This document shows, in pieces, positions 7,286 through 15,453 of a stretch of 36,192 bases of DNA (positions are counted from its first letter, which is position 1; each line of letters starts with the position of its first letter). This DNA is from Faecalitalea sp. UBA4312 (GTDB lineage: Bacteria > Bacillota_I > Bacilli_A > Erysipelotrichales > Erysipelotrichaceae): the NCBI GenBank assembly GCA_002394635.1, contig DGUK01000089.1:1-36192 (forward strand), written 5' to 3'. The position numbers and the translations under genes were made by a program. The notes below the pieces were generated by a model. The model had not been told where the DNA came from. It saw only the letters and a list, made by a program, of their open reading frames with translations, and made no database searches.

Positions 7286-8188
7286 ATGTTTGATATGATT
7301 GTGATCGGAGGTGGACCGGCTGGTCTTAGCGCAGCCGTGTATGGCCTCCGGAATGGGAAATCGGTTCTTATCATTGAAAAAAGTGTCTTTGGCGGACAGA
7401 TCGTAAATTCGCCGAAGGTAGAGAATATCCCTGGTTTTACCAGTATCAGCGGCGATGTCTTTGCGGACAAGTTTTTGGACCAGGCCATGGCGCAAGGTGC
7501 CGAAGTGACACTGGAAGAAGTCATGGATGTAAAAAAAGAGAACATCTTCTATGTACAGACTCTGGAAGGAAATACGTATCAGGGAAAAAGTGTCATCATC
7601 GCCACCGGGACAACGCATCGGTTGTTGGGACTGGAACATGAAGAAGATCTGATTGGCGATGGAATCAGCTTTTGTGCGGTATGTGACGGTGATTTCTATA
7701 AAGATCAAACCGTTGTGATGATCGGTGGCGGCAACTCTGCTTTTGTGGAAGCCAATTTATTGGTGGATATAGTCAAGGAACTGATTCTTTTACAGGATAT
7801 GCCTTTTTTCACAGCTGATCAGAAATCCCAGGATCAGCTATTTGACCATCCTAACGTGACAGCCCATGTCAACACAAAAGTGTTAGGGTATGAACTGACG
7901 GACGGCAGGCTGACAGGGGTTCGATATGAACAAGCCGGAAAGGAACAAATCGTTTCCTGTGATGGAGTATTCCTGGCTGTAGGCTTGGTCCCGGACAACG
8001 GCATTTTTAAAGAACTGACCAATCTGGATGCGTCCGGCTATATACAGGCGGATGAAGCTTGTTTGACAAAAACACCGGGTCTTTTTGTAGCTGGGGATTG
8101 TCGGACCAAATCCTTGCGGCAGGTAGCCACAGCATGTGCTGATGGAGCGATGGCAGCCATTGCAGCGTGCAGTTATTTGAAACAATAA
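7286..8188 (+). CDS. trxB: Thioredoxin reductase-like flavoprotein lacking the NADPH motif
   Basis: This 300-residue low-molecular-weight thioredoxin reductase homologue has an FAD site at the N-terminus (VIGGGPAGLSAA, residues 6-17), the redox pair C130-A-V-C133, a second nucleotide site GGGNSA (147-152) and the C-terminal FAD motif GLFVAGDC. The motif that reads the NADPH 2'-phosphate, HRRxxxR in E. coli, is absent: the aligned residues 170-176 are QDMPFFT. Related flavoproteins without it are known to use ferredoxin or other donors, so the electron source may be NADH, ferredoxin or flavodoxin. It sits 68 bases after nrdD, with GCAGGAG 8 bases before the ATG. Its likely substrate is the redoxin domain fused to NrdD. 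Confidence 0.9.
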   Translation: MFDMIVIGGGPAGLSAAVYGLRNGKSVLIIEKSVFGGQIVNSPKVENIPGFTSISGDVFADKFLDQAMAQGAEVTLEEVMDVKKENIFYVQTLEGNTYQGKSVIIATGTTHRLLGLEHEEDLIGDGISFCAVCDGDFYKDQTVVMIGGGNSAFVEANLLVDIVKELILLQDMPFFTADQKSQDQLFDHPNVTAHVNTKVLGYELTDGRLTGVRYEQAGKEQIVSCDGVFLAVGLVPDNGIFKELTNLDASGYIQADEACLTKTPGLFVAGDCRTKSLRQVATACADGAMAAIAACSYLKQ

Positions 8189-8198
8189 AAAGATGCAG

Positions 8199-8220
8199 CC
8201 TCCTGAATAGGAGGTTTTTT
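8199..8220 (+). terminator. Intrinsic terminator after trxB
   Basis: CCTCCT (8199-8204) pairs with AGGAGG (8209-8214) around GAAT, followed by six T. Confidence 0.85.
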
Positions 8221-8416
8221 GATGTTAAAAGGATGTTCGTAGAAATTGTGCGATCCTAACAAAATGAAAAGGTTTATTAAATTATGCATCTATATATAAA
8301 TTACTTAAAATGGGTTGAATTATCTTCTTTTTGGGTATCTTGTAAATTGTTGGTTTCGTTATACTGAAAATATCATCATAGAATTTTGAGTGGAAAATAA
8401 TTGAGACTCCGTGTAT

Positions 8417-10084
8417 ATGAAACCGAAAAGAATCGACAGAAGCCATACCCTTAACCTTTATAGAAAAGTGCTGCAAAAATCAGTGACCAGGCAAATCGTT
8501 TGTTTGGTCTTATTCAGTGCAGCACTTTTTTTATTGTGTCAATGGATGATAGGCCGTATATCCATGCAAAGAAATGCTGAAAAACATATGCAATTACTAA
8601 AAGAAACCCATCATATAATTGAAAATCAGAATTGTTCTTTCCTGCAGGATGAGAACGTGTTGAAAACACTAAACGAAAGAGACTTGGATACGTTTAGAAA
8701 CTTGTTCCGCCAGTTTAATAAAGATACGCTTGTATACAGTGATGTTTTGATTATCAACCAGAATGGAAATGTTGTGTATACATCCATGGGAGAAGGGAAA
8801 ATGACCAGCTATCTTTTAGAATATAACCGGGCTGTGTGCCATAAAGCAGATGCACAAAACATTTATCGTTCTGTCTATTATGAAACCGGACAGTATGCTG
8901 ATCCTATGTATATATTTCCATTAGAGGATGGTTACATTACTTTATTTGTTTCAGGTTCCGACTGGAATACAGTTTTGGCTGACAGGCCATTTGACGGGGT
9001 CATTACAGATGGACGTTCAAATATTCTTTATTCTAGCAAACATGCCTGGATTTCTCCACATAACAAGTTTGAACAAAAGGGCAGCGGTCTATGGACTGAC
9101 TCGCATCAATGCTATTGGGTGGAGACATATACCAGTAAACAACAAGATATTCGGTTCTATTCAATGGTATATGATCAGCAGGAAAATGTTTTATGGATTG
9201 AATTGTTGTTTTTTATCATTACCGGTGGATTATGGATCTGGAGTGCACGATCCATGGCTCGTTCGATGGCAATCAATCAAAGTGAGGCAGTTGACGAACT
9301 AGTCGGTGAAATTCGCAGAATCGGCCAGGTAGATCGGAATCATCGAATTCAATCATCAAGAAAAGATGAGTTTGCAGAAATCGCCGGACAAATCAATGAA
9401 ATGCTGGATGCGATAGAGGCACTTCATATGAAAAATACGGAGCTGATAAAATTGAACAATCGTTTCGAATATAATCAATTGACAGCGCAGATGAATCCGC
9501 ATTTTATGTATAATACGCTGGAATTGATCCGGAATCTGGTTTTATCAGATCCTCCGAAAGCTGAGTCGCTTATTTTGAAATTCACAAAGATACTTCGCTA
9601 TTCTGTCGATTTAAATAATCGTCAAGTTTCCTTTGGGAACGATCTTATATATATCCAGCAATATATCGATATTCAATGCACGCGCTTTGAAGAACGTTTG
9701 TTTTGTGAATTTTCTATTGAAGAATCTGCTCTTGATTATAAAGTACCAAAACTTTTTCTTCAGCCGGTATTGGAAAACAGCATTAAATACAGCTTTAAAG
9801 TACAAATGGATCTTCATATAGAAGTAACGGCAGTTGTTGAAAACGACATCCTCATCATAACGGTAAAAGACGATGGTCCAGGTATGTCAGATGCGGAGCG
9901 AAAAGCACTGGATGAAGACTTAAGGAATCATGATCATCATACAAAGTCGATTGGGTTGCGGAATCTTTCCCGACGGTTATATCTAGAATACGGAAAAAAA
10001 AGCAAGCTGTACGTAACGGACAATCAACCAAATGGATTGATTGTTTATATTCATATAGAAAGAAAGAAGGATGAACATGTATAA
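8417..10084 (+). CDS. YesM-type sensor histidine kinase
   Basis: This 555-residue kinase has two membrane helices (about residues 26-45 and 258-280) flanking a sensor domain of about 210 residues on the outer face. A HAMP linker follows, then a His_kinase domain with the acceptor His362 in QMNPHFMYNTLE. The catalytic domain shows the N-box in FLQPVLENSIKYSF, DDGPGMS and the SIGLRNL box. Start is uncertain: ATG 8417 and in-frame GTG 8411 both have weak ribosome sites. TATACT at 8360-8365 could be the -10, though its TTGTAA partner is only 14 bases upstream. The stop overlaps the response-regulator start. The ligand is not readable; the ABC importer downstream suggests a nutrient. Confidence 0.9.
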   Translation: MKPKRIDRSHTLNLYRKVLQKSVTRQIVCLVLFSAALFLLCQWMIGRISMQRNAEKHMQLLKETHHIIENQNCSFLQDENVLKTLNERDLDTFRNLFRQFNKDTLVYSDVLIINQNGNVVYTSMGEGKMTSYLLEYNRAVCHKADAQNIYRSVYYETGQYADPMYIFPLEDGYITLFVSGSDWNTVLADRPFDGVITDGRSNILYSSKHAWISPHNKFEQKGSGLWTDSHQCYWVETYTSKQQDIRFYSMVYDQQENVLWIELLFFIITGGLWIWSARSMARSMAINQSEAVDELVGEIRRIGQVDRNHRIQSSRKDEFAEIAGQINEMLDAIEALHMKNTELIKLNNRFEYNQLTAQMNPHFMYNTLELIRNLVLSDPPKAESLILKFTKILRYSVDLNNRQVSFGNDLIYIQQYIDIQCTRFEERLFCEFSIEESALDYKVPKLFLQPVLENSIKYSFKVQMDLHIEVTAVVENDILIITVKDDGPGMSDAERKALDEDLRNHDHHTKSIGLRNLSRRLYLEYGKKSKLYVTDNQPNGLIVYIHIERKKDEHV

Positions 10085-10829
10085 AGTACTGATCGTAGAA
10101 GATGAATCCATTATACGAAGAGGATTAATAAATCAAATTGACTGGGAAACTTACGGATATGAGATTATCGGACAGGCTGCCAACGGTAAAGAAGGGATGG
10201 AAAAAATCCGATATTTACAGCCGGATATTGTCATTACAGATGTGAATATGCCAATTATGGATGGTTTGGAAATGTTGGAAAAAACATATAAAGATGGAAA
10301 TTATTTTTCCATTCTTTTATCCGGATATTCGGAATTTGAATATGCTCAAAAGGCTATGAGATATGGTGCGATCCGTTATTTATTAAAGCCACTGGATCGA
10401 AATGAACTGATATCCGTATTAAAGGATGCTAAAAATATTTGTGATATTGGTCTAAGAGGGAAGAAACAAGATACAAAGATCGAATATCTTTCGGAAGACC
10501 CCTCATCAGAAAATCCTGTTGTTCGTCAGATGGTCGATATTGTCCATAAGGAGTATACGAAAAAGTTATCCATGAAGGTTTTGGTTCATCGGCTGCATTA
10601 TTCTCAGACCTATTTACATCAAAAATTTAAACAGGAGATGGGAATAACATTTACGGAGTATCTAAACCGTTACCGTATCGAACAAGCGCAACGATATCTT
10701 AAAGCCGGAAAAACAGTAACAGAAACGGCATCGTTATGTGGATATATTGATTATAAGTATTTTACACATGTATTTAAAAAGTATACAGATCTATCTCCTC
10801 GAGAATATTTGAAGACACAGAGAGTGTAG
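10077..10829 (+). CDS. YesN-type response regulator with AraC DNA-binding domain
   Basis: This 250-residue protein has a receiver domain (residues 1-120), with acidic pocket E8-D9-E10, phospho-acceptor Asp55 in ITDVNMP and the conserved lysine in LLKPLD. A two-helix-turn-helix AraC domain follows at about 150-248, containing TEYLNRYRIEQAQRYL and SLCGYIDYKYFTHVFKKY. It is a compact member; many YesN regulators are over 350 residues. The start at 10077 is preferred over 10071 because AGAAGG lies six bases ahead. It overlaps the kinase gene by eight bases. Its target is likely the ABC operon starting 100 bases downstream, whose promoter has a good -10 but poor -35, as expected for activator-dependent promoters. 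Confidence 0.9.
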   Translation: MYKVLIVEDESIIRRGLINQIDWETYGYEIIGQAANGKEGMEKIRYLQPDIVITDVNMPIMDGLEMLEKTYKDGNYFSILLSGYSEFEYAQKAMRYGAIRYLLKPLDRNELISVLKDAKNICDIGLRGKKQDTKIEYLSEDPSSENPVVRQMVDIVHKEYTKKLSMKVLVHRLHYSQTYLHQKFKQEMGITFTEYLNRYRIEQAQRYLKAGKTVTETASLCGYIDYKYFTHVFKKYTDLSPREYLKTQRV

Positions 10830-10882
10830 GATTTTCCCCCTTTTATGTAAGATTGGCGGTAGTTTTATTGTTTGCTCTTTTT

Positions 10883-10888
10883 TATAAT
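10883..10888 (+). promoter_or_regulatory. -10 element of the ABC importer operon
   Basis: TATAAT at 10883-10888 has only TAGTTT-like sequence at the -35 position, which suggests an activated promoter. TACTAT (10888-10893) with TTATTG 17 bases upstream is an alternative. The palindrome at 10899-10910 overlaps or follows the start point. Confidence 0.5.
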
Positions 10889-10897
10889 ACTATCAAC

Positions 10898-10911
10898 AGT
10901 AAGCGCTTACA
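10898..10911. promoter_or_regulatory. cre-like operator, perfect 12-bp palindrome
   Basis: GTAAGCGCTTAC (10899-10910) is perfectly symmetrical. With flanks AGTAAGCGCTTACA it matches the cre consensus TGWAANCGNTNWCA at all but the first base. It lies between -10 and ribosome site, where CcpA or another LacI-family repressor would block initiation or elongation. The same half-site recurs at the end of the window. Confidence 0.65.
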
Positions 10912-10928
10912 TATAAGGAGGAGTGTCA

Positions 10929-12038
10929 ATGAGTGTCACGATTACAGTGGATCATGCGGTAAAAAAATATGGGGATGTAACGGTCATTCCTGATTTATCG
11001 ATGCAGGTGAATAATGGAGAGTTTTTTACATTGTTAGGACCATCTGGCTGCGGAAAAACGACATTGCTTCGGATGATTGCCGGTTTTAATTCCATCGAAG
11101 GGGGTTCCTTCTATTTTAACGATATAAAGATCAATGATATGGATCCTGGAAAGCGGGGGATTGGCATGGTATTTCAGAACTATGCCATCTTTCCAAACAT
11201 GACTGTTAGAAAAAATGTGGAATTTGGTTTGAAATACAAAAAGATATCTAAGGAAGAAATGCGAAAACGATCCGACCGTTTTTTGAAACTGGTACATGTT
11301 GATCAATATGCTGACAGAATGCCTCAGAATCTTTCCGGAGGACAACAGCAACGGGTGGCCTTAGCTAGAGCTTTGGTTATATCTCCAGATGTATTGTTGA
11401 TGGATGAGCCATTATCAAACCTTGATGCAAAGCTCAGGGTTGAAATGAGAGGAGCTATTCGCCATATACAAAAAGAAGTCGGAACAACAACAATCTATGT
11501 GACGCATGATCAAGAGGAAGCTATGGCTATTTCTGATCGTATCGCTGTCATGGATCAAGGGGTGATCCGCCATTGTGGAAAACCGTCGGATATCTATAGC
11601 CGGCCTAAAGACTTGTTTGTAGCAACATTTATTGGAAAATCGAATATTTTAGAAGGAAGACTTGTCAAAAAGGATAACCAAGCGGTTCTGGAAGTTTTTG
11701 ATGAAGAAATTATCCTCGATACGATTCGTGATGGTGAAATCTTTGATCGAACCGTTAAAGTATCCATTCGTCCGGAAGAATGGGTTCTGAAGCGGTCGGA
11801 TGGAATTCCGGCAGTGGTAAAGGACAGGATTTTTCTAGGAGCCACTACGCAGTTTATTCTTGATATAGGGCTGGTGGAATGGATTGAAATGACTTATGAA
11901 TCCGAACCAGGTGTAGAGTATGAGATTGGCCAAAAAGTATATCTGGGTGTTAAGAAAGAAAAAATCAATGTATTTGATATGGATAGTGAGCAGTCCATTA
12001 TGAAAGGAGTTGTTCATTCTGTTTATGAATCCGACTAA
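10929..12038 (+). CDS. ABC importer ATPase, AfuC/FbpC/PotA class
   Basis: This 369-residue ATPase energises the permease encoded next. Walker A is GPSGCGKTT (about residues 38-46), signature LSGGQQQRVALARAL, Walker B VLLMDEP and the switch histidine in YVTHDQEEA. The C-terminal 120 residues form a TOBE-type regulatory domain (SIRPEEWVL). The ATG at 10929 follows AAGGAGGAG with normal spacing. Its 3' end overlaps the permease gene by 14 bases. The class covers ferric-iron, polyamine, 2-aminoethylphosphonate and sugar-phosphate importers; the ATPase does not tell which. Confidence 0.9.
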   Translation: MSVTITVDHAVKKYGDVTVIPDLSMQVNNGEFFTLLGPSGCGKTTLLRMIAGFNSIEGGSFYFNDIKINDMDPGKRGIGMVFQNYAIFPNMTVRKNVEFGLKYKKISKEEMRKRSDRFLKLVHVDQYADRMPQNLSGGQQQRVALARALVISPDVLLMDEPLSNLDAKLRVEMRGAIRHIQKEVGTTTIYVTHDQEEAMAISDRIAVMDQGVIRHCGKPSDIYSRPKDLFVATFIGKSNILEGRLVKKDNQAVLEVFDEEIILDTIRDGEIFDRTVKVSIRPEEWVLKRSDGIPAVVKDRIFLGATTQFILDIGLVEWIEMTYESEPGVEYEIGQKVYLGVKKEKINVFDMDSEQSIMKGVVHSVYESD

Positions 12039-13671
12039 AAAAATGGATGTGTGGAAATGGATCTCATTCCTTTTGTTCTTATTCTTTCTTTGTTTCTTGG
12101 TGTACCCGATCGGAAAATTGCTTAAAGAAGCCGTATATGTCAACGGAAGTTTCACTTTAACCGGGTTTCAATCCTTTTTTTCAAAGGAATACTATTATGG
12201 ATCCATCCTTCATAGTATCAAAATTGGATCCTGTGTAACGATTGCTTGCCTGTTTCTGGGAATACCATTTGCGTATTTTTTCTCTTTCTATCATTTAAAG
12301 GGGAGCAAAGTTTTGTTTGTGCTATGTTTGTTATGCTCTATGTCTGCTCCTTTTATTGGAGCGTATGCATGGATCTTGTTGATGGGAAATGCAGGATTGA
12401 TTACAGGATTGCTTAAAGCAATCGGAATTCATGGATGGTCTATCTATGGATTCGGAGGCATCGTATTTGTACAAACATTGAAGTTTTTTCCACTGGTCAT
12501 GATTTATATGAACGGGGCTTTCAAGGATATTGATCAATCCTTGATGGAAGCAGCAGAAAGTATGGGATGCAAGGGAATTGAAAAATTTAAAAGGGTCATC
12601 ATGGGTTTGAGTATGCCAACGATCCTGGCTGCGGCTCTGCTTGTGTTTATGCGGTCCTTTGCTGATTTTGGAACACCGGTGCTGATTGGTCGAGGATATA
12701 CGACGTTTCCGGTATTGATCTACAATCAATATCTGGGAGAAAACGGAGCAGACTATCATTTCGCTGCAACGATGAGTGTGATTGCTATTACTGCAACAGC
12801 TTTGATTTTTATCTTACAAAAAGTTGTTTCCAGCCATTTCAAATTTACAATGAATGCTCTGCATCCGGTCCAGAAAAAGCAGGCACATGGTTTTAGAAAT
12901 CTATGTATGCACTTGTTTTGTTACATTCTGGTCGCTTTGGCATTACTGCCACAGGTATATATTGTCAATATGTCATTTCGAAACTATTCCAACAGCATTC
13001 TAAAACCAGGATATTCACTGATCAATTATCAGAAGGCAATGGAAAAAATGCTGATAAGAGCTCTAGGCAATACGTTAATAATCAGCTTTTGTACTTTAGC
13101 TATCGTAATCGTGATTGCTGTGTTGATTGCATATCTAGTCGTTCGAAGGAGCAATCTGTTGAACCATGCCATTGATACTATCTCTATGATGCCGTATATA
13201 ATGCCGGGAGCCGTCATCGGTATCGCTCTAGTTATTTCGTTCAGCAAAGAACCACTGAATATTACCGGAACGCTCTTTATTATGATCTTGGCACTGGTCA
13301 TACGCCGGATGCCGTTTACATCGCGGTCCGCCACAGCGGCTATGATGAAAGTACCAATCAGTACGGAAGAAGCGGCTTTAAGTTTGGGAGCTGGGAAAAT
13401 AGCAACTTTTACAAAAATAACGGTTCCTATGATGTCTAGTGGTATTATATCCGGAGCAGTACTAAGTTTTGTTTCGATACTGACAGAAATGAGCTCAGGT
13501 GTTATTCTCTACAATAATCAAACGATTACTTTGACTATCAGTACATACACATCAATTACCAGCGGTATCTATGGTGTGGCTGCAGTCTTTGCAACCATTA
13601 CGATGGTATTCACGGTACTATGCTTAATTGTATATATGAAATTTACAGATCCAAAAGACATGAAAATATAA
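12025..13671 (+). CDS. ABC importer permease, fused double-domain (AfuB/FbpB type)
   Basis: This 548-residue membrane protein contains two binding-protein-dependent permease domains in one chain. Each has an EAA loop that docks on the ATPase: LMEAAESMGCKG near residue 173 and EEAALSLGAGK near 448. About twelve hydrophobic segments are visible. This fused layout is usual for FbpB/AfuB/ThiP-type importers. The start is awkward: AAGGAG (12004-12009) is 15 bases before ATG 12025 but 9 bases before an in-frame CTG at 12019, and it abuts TTG 12010. The gene overlaps the ATPase gene, so coupled translation may explain this. Confidence 0.88.
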   Translation: MNPTKKMDVWKWISFLLFLFFLCFLVYPIGKLLKEAVYVNGSFTLTGFQSFFSKEYYYGSILHSIKIGSCVTIACLFLGIPFAYFFSFYHLKGSKVLFVLCLLCSMSAPFIGAYAWILLMGNAGLITGLLKAIGIHGWSIYGFGGIVFVQTLKFFPLVMIYMNGAFKDIDQSLMEAAESMGCKGIEKFKRVIMGLSMPTILAAALLVFMRSFADFGTPVLIGRGYTTFPVLIYNQYLGENGADYHFAATMSVIAITATALIFILQKVVSSHFKFTMNALHPVQKKQAHGFRNLCMHLFCYILVALALLPQVYIVNMSFRNYSNSILKPGYSLINYQKAMEKMLIRALGNTLIISFCTLAIVIVIAVLIAYLVVRRSNLLNHAIDTISMMPYIMPGAVIGIALVISFSKEPLNITGTLFIMILALVIRRMPFTSRSATAAMMKVPISTEEAALSLGAGKIATFTKITVPMMSSGIISGAVLSFVSILTEMSSGVILYNNQTITLTISTYTSITSGIYGVAAVFATITMVFTVLCLIVYMKFTDPKDMKI

Positions 13672-13681
13672 TGAGGTGATT

Positions 13682-14764
13682 ATGAATCAAATAATAAAAA
13701 AATTAATGACAGGGGTTTTGATTTCGGTACTATCGGTTTCGATGTTCGGTTGCTCAAACAGCAACACATCAAATAATGGAAAAGATGATGCAACAAGTGT
13801 GGAAAGACCGTATTATGTGAAAGACGTAGATGAAGTTACAGGGAAACTGACTTGCTATACAACAATGGAAGAAACCCAGCAGGAAGTCGTCCGTGAGCTA
13901 TGGAACAAGTATTATCCTAACTGTGAACTGGAGCTACAGGCGGATTCTGTAGGAACTTTGGCAACACGTATACGAAGTGATGAATCCACAGACTGCGATG
14001 TTTTATTGGGTGGGCAGTTTGCAGCGGATGGAGATATGTATCATGATATTCTTCGTCCTTATACGGCCGCTTGTGATGATGAACAGCTTTATCATGATGA
14101 GGCAGGTTACATTACGTATTACGATGTACAAGTTATGTGCTTATGTGTGAACGAAGAGCTGGAACAAGAGCTGGGACTGGATATTCAGGGATATGAAGAT
14201 TTACTGGATCCGGCTTTAGAAGGAAAAATCATCCTGGCTGCTCCGGATTCTACTTCAAGCGGATGGAGGCAACTACAAACAATCTTGGCAACCATGGGAG
14301 ATTCTTTTAATGATGAAAAAAGTTGGGAATACATTGAAAAGCTGATTCCTTCAACATTCTCTACTACATCCTCCAAAGATGTATTCAACCTTGTAAGTAA
14401 TGGCGAATATGTAGTCGGGTTATCTTATGAATCGAGCGTAGCAGCTATCATCAAGGATGGCGCACCAATTCGTATTGTTTATATGGAAGAAGGAAATACC
14501 GCCATGCCAGGTGGAGTTGCTATCGTAAAGAGTGCACCAAATCCGACAGCTGCTGAAGCTATGGTGGATCTGATATCATCCGCTGAATTCCAGGATGCCA
14601 GAGACCAGGCCAGTGCCGGGCGACCATCCAATGGAAAGGCTGAACTATTTGACCTCCCGGATCAGGAGGATTTAAATATTGTTGAGTTGGATTATGATTA
14701 TCTGCAGAAAAATCGGGAAGATATTATTAACCGATGGAATGAACTATATACAGAATTAACTTAG
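13682..14764 (+). CDS. ABC importer substrate-binding lipoprotein, AfuA/FbpA-like
   Basis: This 360-residue lipoprotein has an N-terminal signal helix and the cysteine of MFGCSNS (Cys about 22) for lipid attachment. The mature part reads as a class II periplasmic-type binding protein: LTCYTTMEETQQEVV at the start, PDSTSSGWRQ in the middle and PGGVAIVKSAPNPTAAEAMVDL near the end, all typical of the SBP_bac_6 / AfuA-FbpA group. I do not see the paired tyrosines expected in ferric-binding FbpA, and the operon carries a cre-like operator. Sugar-phosphate or another carbon compound is thus at least as likely as iron. The start at 13682 follows GAGG; GTG 13676 would overlap that site. Confidence 0.85.
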   Translation: MNQIIKKLMTGVLISVLSVSMFGCSNSNTSNNGKDDATSVERPYYVKDVDEVTGKLTCYTTMEETQQEVVRELWNKYYPNCELELQADSVGTLATRIRSDESTDCDVLLGGQFAADGDMYHDILRPYTAACDDEQLYHDEAGYITYYDVQVMCLCVNEELEQELGLDIQGYEDLLDPALEGKIILAAPDSTSSGWRQLQTILATMGDSFNDEKSWEYIEKLIPSTFSTTSSKDVFNLVSNGEYVVGLSYESSVAAIIKDGAPIRIVYMEEGNTAMPGGVAIVKSAPNPTAAEAMVDLISSAEFQDARDQASAGRPSNGKAELFDLPDQEDLNIVELDYDYLQKNREDIINRWNELYTELT

Positions 14765-14796
14765 AGAATAATATGTTTGATAATTAAAACAATTAA

Positions 14797-14868
14797 AAAA
14801 TAGAGCAAGAATATAGGCAATACCATTAATTTACTGGCATTGAGAATATAGGTTCTTGCTCTATTTTT
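14797..14868. terminator. Long hairpin terminator, possibly bidirectional
   Basis: A 15-bp arm (14797-14811, AAAATAGAGCAAGAA) pairs with 14853-14867. The 41-base loop holds a smaller hairpin (CAATACCA with TGGCATTG). The U-tract TTTTT ends the + strand form; the A-run gives U's in the other direction. Confidence 0.8.
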
Positions 14869-14881
14869 GGTTGGCATAAGG

Positions 14882-14887
14882 TATAAT
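14882..14887 (+). promoter_or_regulatory. -10 element, possible leaderless start
   Basis: A perfect TATAAT lies only six bases before the ATG at 14894, which would put the transcription start at or next to the start codon. The -35 is poor. Confidence 0.45.
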
Positions 14888-14893
14888 ACAAAT

Positions 14894-15382
14894 ATGTTGG
14901 AATTTGAAGCGTTAACTGAATCACAGGTAGCTCGTATGTCAGCTTTAGCTACTTCCATAGTAAGAGAACATTTTGATCCTTTGATCGGAAAGGAACAAAA
15001 TGATTATATGCTGGCATTGTTTCAGAGTGAGCCATCCATCCGAAATCAGATGGCTTCCTATCAGTATTATTTTGTGAAAGAGCAGGAAAAAGATATCGGA
15101 TTTCTTTCTATGAAAGAAGAAAAAGAATATCTGTACTTGAGCAAATTCTATCTTTGTAAAGAGAAAAGGGGCCAGGGGCTTGCTTATGAGATGCTGGATT
15201 TTGTGATTAAAACAGCTCAAAAACTTTCTTTGAAGAGGATCCGTTTAAATGTCAATCGGCATAACTGTGCGGTGCAGGCATATCGGAAGATGGGCTTTAC
15301 GATTGTAAAAGAAGAAGTCAATGACATTGGTCATGGATATGTTATGGATGACTATGTGATGGTCTATATGCTTGGGATTTAA
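14894..15382 (+). CDS. GNAT family N-acetyltransferase
   Basis: This 162-residue GNAT enzyme transfers an acyl group from acyl-CoA to an unknown amine. The central strand and CoA loop are YLSKFYLCKEKRGQGLAYEML (KRGQGL is the R-G-x-G-x pyrophosphate loop, about residues 93-98). LNVNRHNCAVQAYRKMGF near residue 117 is the usual C-terminal signature. No clear ribosome site precedes the ATG and TATAAT is six bases upstream, so the mRNA may be leaderless. It stands alone between terminator 14797-14868 and the next promoter. Confidence 0.85.
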   Translation: MLEFEALTESQVARMSALATSIVREHFDPLIGKEQNDYMLALFQSEPSIRNQMASYQYYFVKEQEKDIGFLSMKEEKEYLYLSKFYLCKEKRGQGLAYEMLDFVIKTAQKLSLKRIRLNVNRHNCAVQAYRKMGFTIVKEEVNDIGHGYVMDDYVMVYMLGI

Positions 15383-15397
15383 AACAGGGTCTTTCTT

Positions 15398-15426
15398 TTG
15401 AATTTTATGTATGACAGTATTACAAT
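15398..15426 (+). promoter_or_regulatory. Sigma-A promoter of the GNAT/ACT unit
   Basis: TTGAAT (15398-15403) and TACAAT (15421-15426) are 17 bases apart, 28 bases before the start codon. Confidence 0.7.
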
Positions 15427-15453
15427 AAATAAATAGTATTAGGAGGATCTCAT

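Noticed and set aside
12331..12759. Minus-strand frame of 142 codons inside the fused permease gene
   Set aside because: It is a shadow of a clear membrane-protein frame, rich in His, Ser, Gln and Cys with no structure or ribosome site.
14797..14868. Long inverted repeat considered as a mobile-element end or CRISPR-like unit
   Set aside because: There is a single copy, no transposase and no direct repeats; the U-tract and location after an operon fit a terminator.
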